Assembly: GCA_963658035.1 (NCBI GenBank) | Contig: CAVKOL010000076.1 | Span: 1-11,822, forward strand | DNA length: 11,822 bases | Direction of reading: 5' to 3' | Source of the DNA: Paratractidigestivibacter sp963658035 | GTDB lineage: Bacteria; Actinomycetota; Coriobacteriia; Coriobacteriales; Atopobiaceae | In this document: in pieces, positions 1 to 6,507 of the stretch | Layout of the letters: each line of letters begins with the position of its first letter | How positions within the stretch are numbered: the stretch's first letter is position 1 | Notes under the pieces: model-generated | Databases searched by the model: none | What the model saw: the letters and a program-made list of their open reading frames with translations, nothing else | What the model was told of the DNA's origin: nothing | Made by a program: the position numbers and the translations under genes

Positions 1-1
1 C

Positions 2-520
2 AAGAAGCTCAACTCCGCCGTCTTCCCCGGCACCCAGGGCGGCCCGCTCGAGCACGTCATCGCCGGTAAGGCCGTCGCCTTTGGCGAGGCCCTGCAGCCC
101 AGCTTCGCCGACTACACCGACGCCATTCTCGCCAACGCTAAGGCCCTGGGCCGCGGCATGGAGTCGCGTGGCCTGCGCCTGGTCACCGGCGGCACCGACA
201 ACCACCTGCTGCTGGTTGACCTCACCCCGGCCGGCGAGGTCACCGGTAAGGATGCCGAGAAGGCCCTGGACGAGGTGGGCATCACTGTCAACAAGAACAC
301 CATCCCCGGCGAGAAGCGCTCCCCGTTTGTGACCTCGGGCATCCGCGTTGGCTCTGCCGCCGCCACTACCCGCGGCTTCAACGAGCAGGAGTGCGAGCGC
401 ATCGGCCAGCTCATCGGCGACGTGGTCAACGGCATCAACAGCCCCGATGTCATCGACCGCACCCACGCCGAGGTGCAGGAGCTTCTCGCCGCCCACCCGC
501 TTTACCCCAACCTGGACTAA
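2..520 (+). CDS. glyA: Serine hydroxymethyltransferase, C-terminal part (5' end outside the window)
   Basis: This is the last 172 residues of serine hydroxymethyltransferase, the cytosolic PLP enzyme that converts serine and tetrahydrofolate to glycine and 5,10-methylene-THF, the main one-carbon source. The frame is open from the left edge to TAA at 518-520. The visible part starts just past where the PLP-lysine segment lies in the family, with the conserved LNSAVFPGTQGGP segment. Further on come TGGTDNHLLLVDL and SPFVTSGIRVGSAA, whose arginine (codon at 344-346) matches the substrate-carboxylate-binding arginine of the family. About 245 N-terminal residues, including the PLP lysine, lie outside, judged from the roughly 417-residue E. 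coli enzyme. It ends 78 bp before upp, on the same strand. The visible part shows no frameshift or odd composition. Confidence 0.97.
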   Translation, partial: KKLNSAVFPGTQGGPLEHVIAGKAVAFGEALQPSFADYTDAILANAKALGRGMESRGLRLVTGGTDNHLLLVDLTPAGEVTGKDAEKALDEVGITVNKNTIPGEKRSPFVTSGIRVGSAAATTRGFNEQECERIGQLIGDVVNGINSPDVIDRTHAEVQELLAAHPLYPNLD

Positions 521-551
521 TTGGGCTACACTAGTTCCCAATCAGACAAAC

Positions 552-583
552 GGGCCTCGTCGCACCTGCGGCGGGGCCCTTAT
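552..583 (+). terminator. Perfect 12-bp GC-rich hairpin between glyA and upp (terminator- or attenuator-like)
   Basis: Positions 552-563 (GGGCCTCGTCGC) pair with 568-579 (GCGGCGGGGCCC) over 12 bp including two G-T wobbles, around the loop ACCT. The tail is only TTAT, so the U-tract is weak. An A-rich AGACAAAC lies just upstream. The hairpin ends about 8 nt before the upp ribosome binding site. It could be a partial terminator for glyA, an attenuator for upp, or a processing or stability element. A second small dyad, ATTGGG (520-525) with CCCAAT (537-542), lies just upstream. Confidence 0.55.
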
Positions 584-598
584 GTGAAGGGACGTGGC

Positions 599-1249
599 AT
601 GGACAAAGACCTCATCGAAAACGATCGCCTTGTGGTTGTCGACCACCCGCTGGTTCAGCACAAGCTGCACATTCTGCGAGACGAGAAGACCCCTACGGGA
701 CAGTTTCGTCAGCTGGTGAGCGAGCTTGCCATCTTTGAGGGTTATGAGGCCATGCGCGACTTCCCGCTAGAGGACGTCGAGGTCACCACCCCGCTCGAGA
801 CCGCCACGTGCAAGCGCCTGGCCGGCAAGAAGGTCGCCGTCGTCCCCGTCCTGCGCGCGGGTCTGGGCATGGTCGACGGTATGTTGCAGCTGGTGCCGTC
901 TGCCCGCGTGGGCCACATCGGCATGTTCCGCGACCCGCAGACCCACGAGCCGCAGCCCTACTACTGCAAGCTTCCCGCCGACATCGAGGAGCGCACCTGC
1001 CTGGTCGTCGACCCCATGCTGGCCACGGGCGGCTCGCTTGTCGCGGCCATCAAATACCTGCGCGACGCCGGCGCCAAGGACGTCCGCGTGCTTGTCCTGG
1101 TGGCTGCCCCCGAAGGCGTGCGTGCGGTTCTGGCCGCCGACCCCGACGTGCGCATCTACACTTGCTCGGTGGATCGTTGCCTCAACGATCGCGCCTATAT
1201 CCTGCCGGGCCTGGGAGACGCCGGCGACCGCATTTTTGGTACTCGTTAG
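599..1249 (+). CDS. upp: Uracil phosphoribosyltransferase
   Basis: The product makes UMP from uracil and PRPP in cytosolic pyrimidine salvage. It has 216 residues, against about 208-210 in typical family members. The N-terminus carries VVDHPLVQHKLHILRD. The PRPP-binding loop VVDPMLATGGS sits near residues 136-146 and the uracil-binding C-terminal motif YILPGLGDAGDRIFGT near 200-215; both are diagnostic. I chose ATG 599 because GAAGGGA stands just upstream and the start fits the family. The frame stays open back to the glyA stop, with TTG 521 and GTG 584 available, but those codons would add sequence read through the intergenic hairpin and have no better ribosome site. The gene follows glyA on the same strand with a strong hairpin between them, so its expression may depend on readthrough or on that structure. 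Confidence 0.96.
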   Translation: MDKDLIENDRLVVVDHPLVQHKLHILRDEKTPTGQFRQLVSELAIFEGYEAMRDFPLEDVEVTTPLETATCKRLAGKKVAVVPVLRAGLGMVDGMLQLVPSARVGHIGMFRDPQTHEPQPYYCKLPADIEERTCLVVDPMLATGGSLVAAIKYLRDAGAKDVRVLVLVAAPEGVRAVLAADPDVRIYTCSVDRCLNDRAYILPGLGDAGDRIFGTR

Positions 1250-1319
1250 TCACCATCTGGTTACCCGCAAATCAACAGCTGGTGGAAATGTGACGAATCA
1301 GCGGCAATCGGCGAAATGT

Positions 1320-1359
1320 CGTTGATTTTTGAACAGCGTTTAATTATTGTTCGACAACG
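1320..1359. promoter_or_regulatory. Nested inverted repeat over the candidate atp promoter
   Basis: The outer arms CGTTG (1320-1324) and CAACG (1355-1359) flank the inner arms TTGAACA (1329-1335) and TGTTCGA (1348-1354), which pair at seven positions including one G-T. The dyad covers both candidate promoter hexamers. It could be an operator or simply a hairpin in the leader. It does not match the Rex consensus TTGTGA-N6-TCACAA well. Confidence 0.3.
1322..1350 (+). promoter_or_regulatory. Candidate promoter for the ATP synthase operon
   Basis: TTGATT (1322-1327) and TATTGT (1345-1350), separated by 17 bp, match the sigma-70-type consensus at 4 of 6 positions each, 40 bp upstream of the first atp gene. 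The region is much more AT-rich than the surrounding coding sequence, as expected for a promoter. The call rests only on sequence similarity. A second possible -10 (TTTAAA, 1362-1367) lies downstream without a good -35. Confidence 0.35.
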
Positions 1360-1370
1360 GTTTTAAAACC
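1359..1370. repeat. Perfect 12-bp palindrome GGTTTTAAAACC upstream of the atp operon
   Basis: GGTTTTAAAACC is self-complementary along its whole length and lies 19 bp before the first atp start codon, between the candidate promoter and the ribosome site AAAGGGAG. An uninterrupted AT-rich palindrome is uncommon in this GC-rich context. It could be a protein-binding site; no known regulator consensus is recognised. Confidence 0.35.
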
Positions 1371-1389
1371 TTCTTAAAGGGAGTGGGCC

Positions 1390-1704
1390 ATGGACTTCCA
1401 GACGGCTATAGTCGCCGGTATTCTCTGCTGCCTGGCGGGTTCAATTGCCCCCGCTTTTCTGTTTGAGAAGGCCTTGAAATCGGGTACAAGGGTGAGCATG
1501 GGCGCGGGCATCGCAAGCATCATGGTCTCGTTCGTGTTCTTGTCCTTGGCGCTGCTTGCGGTGTACGTTCTTGCAAGCACAGAGGTCTTGGCCTTTGGGT
1601 GCGCGATGGTTTTGGCTTTTCTGCTCTTCTGGGCAGTAGAGGCGGTAAGGGCCTGGAAGGCGGCGCAGGTCGCCCAAAGGGCTAGAGAAGGAAAGGAAGC
1701 GTAA
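1390..1704 (+). CDS. atpI: Small membrane protein in the atpI position (putative ATP synthase subunit I)
   Basis: This 104-residue protein has three predicted hydrophobic helices near residues 5-25, 37-61 and 64-86, then a basic, charged C-terminal tail (VRAWKAAQVAQRAREGKEA). Its place directly before atpB is where many bacteria encode AtpI, a small membrane protein that helps assemble the c-ring. The sequence alone is not clearly diagnostic: AtpI proteins are poorly conserved and often have four helices, so the symbol rests on position, size and topology. ATG 1390 follows the ribosome site AAAGGGAG. The stop codon directly abuts the atpB start, which indicates translational coupling. It is the first gene of the operon, behind a 140-bp intergenic region. 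Another small Fo-associated protein remains possible. Confidence 0.7.
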   Translation: MDFQTAIVAGILCCLAGSIAPAFLFEKALKSGTRVSMGAGIASIMVSFVFLSLALLAVYVLASTEVLAFGCAMVLAFLLFWAVEAVRAWKAAQVAQRAREGKEA

Positions 1705-2511
1705 GTGAACCCACTTGATAGCCTGAGTGGTGAGGTCAACGAGCTCGTCTCGAGCTTCAAATCCACCCCAATTGCAGGCAATCTGGACACCGTCGGCTTC
1801 ACGCAGTACTCGTTCTGGTTTGCTGTGGCGGTTGTCATCATGTTGGTGTTGCTGTTTGCCTTCAAGAGCAAGCAGTCCAAGAGCCTGGTCCCCCAGGGCC
1901 GCTTTGTCAACGCCATGGAGTACCTGGTCGAGTTTATCCGCGACGACATGTGCAAGGGCCTGCTTGGCGACACTTGGCGCAAGCACTTCCCCTTCATCGC
2001 CTCGTTGTTCCTGGTGATTCTCGCCAACAACATCGTGGGCATCATCCCCGGCTGCAAGCCCGGTACCGGCACCATCTCGACCACCGCGGCCCTGGCTATC
2101 GTCTCGTTTATCTACTTCATCGTCTGCGGCATCAAGAAGCACGGTGCCCTGGGCTATGTGAAGAGCCTGGCCCCCGCCGGCGTCGCGTTCCCGCTTAACG
2201 CCCTGGTTTGGCTCATCGAGGTCCTGTCCACCATTCTTCGCCTGGTCACCCTGGCCGTTCGTCTGTTCTGCAACCTCTTTGCGGGCCACGTCGTCATGGG
2301 CACCTTCGCGATTCTCGCGTCCCTGTTCTTCGAGCCTCTGGTCTCTGCCTTCTCGGCAATGGCCGTGGCCCAGGCGGGCGCATCGGTTCTTTGGGTCGCC
2401 ATCCTTCTGGTCATCTACGTGGTAGAGATCATGGTCGCCGCGATCCAGGCGTACGTCTTCGCCCTTCTCTCTGCCGTCTATATCCAGATCGCAGAGTCCG
2501 ACGAGGAGTAA
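1705..2511 (+). CDS. atpB: F1Fo ATP synthase subunit a
   Basis: Subunit a forms the two proton half-channels next to the c-ring in the cytoplasmic membrane. The product has 268 residues, a normal length, with hydrophobic helices near 34-53, 95-115, 125-144, 160-180 and two long ones from about 181-209 and 226-262. The key motif LAVRLFCNLFAGH (183-195) contains Arg186, aligned with the essential Arg210 of E. coli. The last helix has IQAYVFALLSAVYI with Gln248, aligned with E. coli Gln252. A cysteine (189) replaces the usual small residue in RLFGN, and His195 follows the AG pair where E. coli has Glu219. GTG 1705 is the chosen start: it follows the atpI stop directly and is preceded by the purine-rich AGAAGGAAAGGAAG. 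No other start fits as well. The downstream gap to atpE is the largest inside the operon. Confidence 0.97.
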   Translation: MNPLDSLSGEVNELVSSFKSTPIAGNLDTVGFTQYSFWFAVAVVIMLVLLFAFKSKQSKSLVPQGRFVNAMEYLVEFIRDDMCKGLLGDTWRKHFPFIASLFLVILANNIVGIIPGCKPGTGTISTTAALAIVSFIYFIVCGIKKHGALGYVKSLAPAGVAFPLNALVWLIEVLSTILRLVTLAVRLFCNLFAGHVVMGTFAILASLFFEPLVSAFSAMAVAQAGASVLWVAILLVIYVVEIMVAAIQAYVFALLSAVYIQIAESDEE

Positions 2512-2523
2512 GTAAGGCAACTC

Positions 2524-2555
2524 GCGGTTTTTCGGCGCCTCGTGCGCCCGGCCGC
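2524..2555 (+). other. Potential stem-loop in the atpB-atpE intercistronic region
   Basis: The 125 bp between atpB and atpE is the only large gap inside the operon. GGCGC (2534-2538) pairs with GCGCC (2544-2548) around CTCGT. GCGG (2524-2527) can pair with CCGC (2552-2555) across an internal loop. No T-run follows, so this is not a classical terminator. A 10-bp direct repeat AGTAAGTAAG occurs at 2507-2516 and 2567-2576. The region may shape mRNA processing or atpE translation. Confidence 0.25.
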
Positions 2556-2636
2556 AGGTGATAGCAAGTAAGTAAGTTGGTTAAAACTCGTCCCATCAAT
2601 CTAGGAACTTTAGGGGCGAATGACAAAGGAGGAACT

Positions 2637-2840
2637 GTGGGAGCTCTCGGTGTCGTTGGTTACGGTCTTGGCGTTATCGGCGCTGGCATTGGTATTGGTC
2701 TTGCGGCCAGCGGTGTTGCGCAGGGCATGGCGCGCCAGCCTGAGGTCCAGGGCCGTCTGTTTACGGTCTTCATCCTTGGCTCTGCATTCGTAGAGGCACT
2801 TGCACTCATCGGCTTCGTTGTCAGCCTTATCGTTAAGTAA
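2637..2840 (+). CDS. atpE: F1Fo ATP synthase subunit c
   Basis: This is the proteolipid of the rotor ring in the membrane: a 67-residue hairpin of two helices, slightly short for the family (usually 70-85). The first helix carries the glycine repeat GAGIGIG (15-21). The polar loop is ARQPE (32-36) with the conserved Arg-Gln-Pro. The second helix has GSAFVEALALIG with the ion-binding carboxylate Glu53. The Ser/Thr pair that follows this glutamate in sodium-type rings is absent (Ala-Leu here), so proton coupling is inferred. I chose GTG 2637 because the near-ideal ribosome site AAAGGAGGAA ends 2 nt upstream. An in-frame TTG at 2577 would add 20 polar residues with no ribosome site, and c subunits normally start just before the first helix. 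The strong ribosome site fits the high copy number of c. Confidence 0.96.
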   Translation: MGALGVVGYGLGVIGAGIGIGLAASGVAQGMARQPEVQGRLFTVFILGSAFVEALALIGFVVSLIVK

Positions 2841-2870
2841 AGACTGATCGCGAACTCGTAGGAGGCATCT

Positions 2871-3473
2871 ATGAAAACCCCGATGAAAGGTCTTCTCGCC
2901 AGCGCAGGCACGGCAGCAGCTGTCGTGACCCTCGCTTGCCCGACCTTCGCTTTTGCAGACGAGGCGGTGGGCGCCGACATCTTGATCCCCAAGGTGGCCG
3001 AGTTCGTCCCCGCTCTTATCGCCTTCCTCATCATCTGGGCTGTCCTGGCCAAGCTCGTTTGGCCGCAGGTCCTGACGATGATGGACAAGCGTCAGCAGAA
3101 GATCCAGGAAGACCTCGACGCAGCCGAGAAGTCCAAGCTTCAGGCTGCCGAGGAGGCAAAGGGCTACGAGGGCAAGATCCTCGAGGCCCACAAAGAGGCC
3201 GAGGCCATTATCGCCAAGGCCAAGAAGGAGGCCGAGGAGGAGCGCTCCCAGATTCTGGCGAAGGCCCAGCGTGAGGCTGCCGATATCATCGCCAAGTCTC
3301 ACGGCGCCGTCGACTCCGAGCGCCACAAGGCCATGATCGAGCTTTCCAGCTCCGTCGTTGATTTGTCCGTTGAGATCGCGACCAAGATCATCGGTAACGA
3401 TCTTTCCGAGGCCGAGCAGCGCAAACTTGCTGAGAAGTACCTCGCGGAAGTAGGCACCTCTAATGACCGTTAA
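2871..3473 (+). CDS. atpF: F1Fo ATP synthase subunit b, with an N-terminal signal-like segment
   Basis: Subunit b is the peripheral stalk that holds F1 to subunit a. The 200-residue product is longer than the usual 155-170. The typical b pattern starts near residue 37: one membrane helix (about 44-64, ending KLVWPQVL), then a long, highly charged alanine-rich coiled coil to about residue 175. Ahead of this is an extra segment: Lys2 and Lys6, a hydrophobic stretch (about 8-24), and TFAFA before Asp30, which looks like a type I signal peptide with an A-F-A cleavage site after residue 29. Cys23 is preceded by T-L-A, a poor lipobox. ATG 2871 is supported by TAGGAGGC a few bases upstream; Met5 could be an alternative start but would keep the signal. 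The 3' end overlaps atpH by 11 bp. Confidence 0.95.
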   Translation: MKTPMKGLLASAGTAAAVVTLACPTFAFADEAVGADILIPKVAEFVPALIAFLIIWAVLAKLVWPQVLTMMDKRQQKIQEDLDAAEKSKLQAAEEAKGYEGKILEAHKEAEAIIAKAKKEAEEERSQILAKAQREAADIIAKSHGAVDSERHKAMIELSSSVVDLSVEIATKIIGNDLSEAEQRKLAEKYLAEVGTSNDR

Positions 3474-3933
3474 GCGTTCTGACGCCGATAAGGTCGAGGC
3501 CTACACCAGGGCGCTCATGGAGGCGGCCCGCTCCGAGGGCCGCGCCAACGCCGACCTGGTGCAGTGGCAGCACGCTCGCAAGTTTTCGCCCGAGGTCCTG
3601 GAGACCCTCGCCGCCATGCAGCGCGAGGACGACCTTGACCTGGTGGCAGAGGTCGCCAAGCAGTACAAGGAGTACCTCGATGCCGAGGACAACACCGTGT
3701 CTGTGACGGTCACCACCTCTGTGCCCATGGACGACAAGCTGCGCGATCAGGTGCGTGCCAAGGCTTCTGCCGATCTCAACGCCCCGGTCTACCTGGTCGA
3801 GCGCGTTGACCCTTCCATTATTGGTGGAATCATTCTCGAGGCTCGTGGACAGCGTTACGACGCCTCGGTGCGAGCCCAGCTCGCAAACATCAGAAAGACG
3901 CTCTCCTCTTCGTTTAATGGAGGTGAGGAATAA
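3463..3933 (+). CDS. atpH: F1Fo ATP synthase subunit delta (short form)
   Basis: Delta (OSCP-like) clamps the top of F1 to the b stalk on the cytoplasmic side. The product is 156 residues, about 20 shorter than the usual 175-180. Recognition rests on the N-terminal AYTRALMEAARSEG (13-26, matching the family's YAxALF helix) and the C-terminal VDPSIIGGIIL (115-125) followed by G-Q-R-Y-D-A-S-V-R and a terminal helix. The shortening appears to be in the N-terminal helical domain, between about residues 26 and 75. No frameshift is evident: the frame is intact, ATG 3463 overlaps atpF by 11 bp, and the stop overlaps the atpA start by one base (TAATG). The tight coupling and good codon use suggest a real short variant rather than a broken gene. 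Confidence 0.93.
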   Translation: MTVKRSDADKVEAYTRALMEAARSEGRANADLVQWQHARKFSPEVLETLAAMQREDDLDLVAEVAKQYKEYLDAEDNTVSVTVTTSVPMDDKLRDQVRAKASADLNAPVYLVERVDPSIIGGIILEARGQRYDASVRAQLANIRKTLSSSFNGGEE

Positions 3934-5588
3934 TGTCGGATGCTATTAGCTCCAGCAAGATCATGGACACCCTGCGTCAGAACCTTGACGCAATCAACGC
4001 TACCGTGGATCGCCAGGAGGCCTCTGTGGTCACCGAGGTCGGCGACGGTATCGCGCACGTCTCTGGCTTGAAAACCGCTATGGCAGGCGAACTCCTCAAG
4101 TTCACCAGCTCTAAGACTGGCTTGGACGTCTACGGCCTGGCCCAAAACCTTGACCGCGACGAAGTCGGCGCCGTTCTCTTCGGCGACGTTGAAGACATTA
4201 AGGAAGGCGACGAGTGCCGAACCACCGGCCGCGTCATGGACATCCCCGTGGGACACGCCATGCTCGGTCGCGTCGTGAACCCGCTGGGCCAGCCCATCGA
4301 CGGCCTTGGCCCCATCGTCACCACCCACCGTCGCCCCATCGAGTTCAAGGCCCCCGGCATCATGGAGCGCCAGCCCGTCTGCGAGCCGGTTCAGACCGGT
4401 CTTCTCGCCATCGACGCAATGGTGCCCATCGGCCGCGGCCAGCGTGAGCTCATCATCGGCGACCGTAAGACCGGTAAGACCGCCATTGCCATCGACGCCA
4501 TCGTCAACCAGGCCAACACCGATATGGTCTGCATCTACGTGGCCATCGGCCAGAAGGCCTCCACGGTTGCGACCATTCGCGAGTCCCTGGCCCAGCACGG
4601 CGTCCTTGACAAGACCGTTATCGTCGCCGCTACCGCAGCCGACTCCGCGCCGCTGCAGTACATCGCCCCCATGGCCGGCGCCGCTATTGGCGAGTACTTC
4701 ATGTACAACGACGAGTACGGCAACCCCGCCGACGAGACCCACCCCGGCGGCCACGCCCTGGTCATCTACGACGACCTGTCCAAGCAGGCCGTTGCCTATC
4801 GTCAGATGTCGCTTACGCTGCACCGTCCGCCCGGACGTGAGGCTTACCCTGGCGACATCTTCTACCTGCACTCTCGTCTGCTCGAGCGCGCGTGCAAGCT
4901 TTCCGACGCCAACGGCGGCGGCTCGCTTACCGCCCTACCGATCATCGAGACCCAGGAAGGCGACGTCTCGGCCTACATCCCCACCAACGTCATCTCGATT
5001 ACCGACGGTCAGATCTACCTGCAGTCCAACCTCTTCTTCCAGGGCCAGCGCCCTGCTATCGACGTGGGCATCTCGGTGTCTCGCGTCGGCGGTGCCGCGC
5101 AGGTCAAGGCTATGAAGCAGGTCTCGGGCACGCTGCGTCTGGACCTCGCGTCCTACCGTGAGAAGCAGGCCTTCTCGCAGTTTGGCTCCGACCTTGACGC
5201 CACTACTCAGTACCAGCTCAACCACGGCGCCCACATGATGGAGCTGCTCAAGCAGCACCGTTACTCGGCTCTCGACGTGCGCGACCAGATCATCTCGATC
5301 TTTGCCGCCAAGGAGAACTACCTTGACGACGTCGACATCGATCACGTCGCTCTCTTCCGCGATGAGCTGGCCAAGTACATGGCCGACAAGCACCCGGCCC
5401 TTCGCAAGTCGCTGGTCGACGGCAAGCTCGACGACGACAAGCAGGAGCGCCTTAAGCGTCACATCGCCCACTTCAAAGAGGAGTTCCTCAAGGAGCACCC
5501 CAACAAAAAGCTGGCAGAGGACGTTGAGGGCAACGCCGAGAAGACCGTCGTCTCTTCCGATCCTTCCGATGAGAAGGGTCAGGAGTAA
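3933..5588 (+). CDS. atpA: F1Fo ATP synthase subunit alpha
   Basis: Alpha is the non-catalytic nucleotide-binding subunit of the F1 hexamer. The product has 551 residues, long for the family (about 500-515) and close to other actinobacterial forms. It shows the Walker A loop GDRKTGKT (176-183), VIYDDLSKQAVAYRQ (277-291), RPPGREAYPGD (298-308) and SVSRVGGAAQ (381-390), where Arg384 matches the arginine finger (E. coli Arg376). Lys179 replaces the Gln usual outside actinobacteria. Compared with E. coli there is extra sequence around 259-273 (NDEYGNPADETHPGG) and a charged tail of about 30 residues after residue 520. ATG 3933 overlaps the atpH stop by one base, behind GGAGGTGAGG. The gene ends 5 bp before atpG, whose ribosome site lies in its last codons. 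Confidence 0.98.
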   Translation: MSDAISSSKIMDTLRQNLDAINATVDRQEASVVTEVGDGIAHVSGLKTAMAGELLKFTSSKTGLDVYGLAQNLDRDEVGAVLFGDVEDIKEGDECRTTGRVMDIPVGHAMLGRVVNPLGQPIDGLGPIVTTHRRPIEFKAPGIMERQPVCEPVQTGLLAIDAMVPIGRGQRELIIGDRKTGKTAIAIDAIVNQANTDMVCIYVAIGQKASTVATIRESLAQHGVLDKTVIVAATAADSAPLQYIAPMAGAAIGEYFMYNDEYGNPADETHPGGHALVIYDDLSKQAVAYRQMSLTLHRPPGREAYPGDIFYLHSRLLERACKLSDANGGGSLTALPIIETQEGDVSAYIPTNVISITDGQIYLQSNLFFQGQRPAIDVGISVSRVGGAAQVKAMKQVSGTLRLDLASYREKQAFSQFGSDLDATTQYQLNHGAHMMELLKQHRYSALDVRDQIISIFAAKENYLDDVDIDHVALFRDELAKYMADKHPALRKSLVDGKLDDDKQERLKRHIAHFKEEFLKEHPNKKLAEDVEGNAEKTVVSSDPSDEKGQE

Positions 5589-5593
5589 GTCAC

Positions 5594-6507
5594 ATGGCTA
5601 ACCTTCGCGAGATATCCAGGCGCATGAGCTCAATCAAGAGCACCATGCAGATCACGCGCACCATGGAGATGATCTCCACTGCGCGTATCCGCAAGGCCCT
5701 TGAGCGAGCCGAACAAGCAGAGCCCTACAAGGACGCTGTCACGCGCATGCTCGCCAACGTTGCCAGCGCTGGTTTTGACGCATCGCAGCCTCTTCTGGCC
5801 AAGCACCCAGAGGAGAAGAGCGTCCTGTTCATCCTTATCGCTTCTGATCGCGGCCTGGCGGGCGGTTTCAACATCGCCCCCCAGCGCGCGGTCGAGCATG
5901 AGATGGATAAACTTGCCGCACAAGGCATTAAATCCCAGGTGATCACCTGCGGCCGAAAGCCTACGGAGTACTTCACCTACCGCAAGAATCCCCCGGCGAT
6001 GTCCTTCGTCGGTATTTCTTCCGAGCCCAACATGGACCAGGCCGATCGTATCGCCACCTACGCCATGGAAGGCTACGAGAAGGGCGATTTTGACCGTGTC
6101 GTTCTCTATTACTGGCACGCGAAGAACCGCGTCGATCAGACCCAGGTGACCGAGCAGCTTCTTCCCATCACAAAAGAGCAGCTCACGATGCCTAACAAGC
6201 CCCGTACCGCCGAGGCCCTCTCTCAGATTGAGGCCCACGAGTACACGGACTTCGCCTTCGACCCCTCCGCGGAAGAAGTTTTGGGACAGCTCTTGCCGGC
6301 GTACTTCAGGACGGTAATCTTCCACGCGCTGCTCGACTCGGCGGCCGCGGAGCACGGTGCGCGCCGTCGCGCCATGCAGTCCGCGACAGACAACGCCAAG
6401 GAGGTCCTTGGCAACCTCAGCCGTACGTATAACCGTACGCGCCAGGGTTCCATCACCACCGAGCTCACCGAGATCATCGCCGGCGCGTCCGCATTGGAGG
6501 AGAATTA

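Noticed and set aside
521..598. Upp extended upstream to TTG 521 (242 residues)
   Set aside because: The extra 26 residues would be read through the 12-bp hairpin, do not resemble Upp proteins, and lack a ribosome site; ATG 599 is well supported.
1251..1284. Hairpin CACCATCTG/CAGCTGGTG after upp as a terminator
   Set aside because: The stem has a mismatch, the loop is 16 nt and no T-run follows, so it is not a convincing terminator.
1441..2520. Open frame of 359 codons on the minus strand opposite atpI and atpB
   Set aside because: It covers two real genes, and its product is an unbroken hydrophilic Asp/Gln/Gly-rich sequence as expected from the complement of membrane-protein codons.
2577..2636. 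atpE extended to TTG 2577 (87 residues)
   Set aside because: The extra 20 residues are polar and unlike c-subunit starts, while GTG 2637 has an almost ideal ribosome site.
3855..4871. Open frame of 338 codons on the minus strand opposite atpA
   Set aside because: Antisense to atpA, with the same repetitive Asp/Gly/Val-rich composition and no domain recognised.
4306..5115. Open frame of 269 codons on the plus strand within atpA
   Set aside because: An out-of-frame Ser/Pro/Arg-rich translation typical of GC-rich codon bias; atpA itself is unmistakable.
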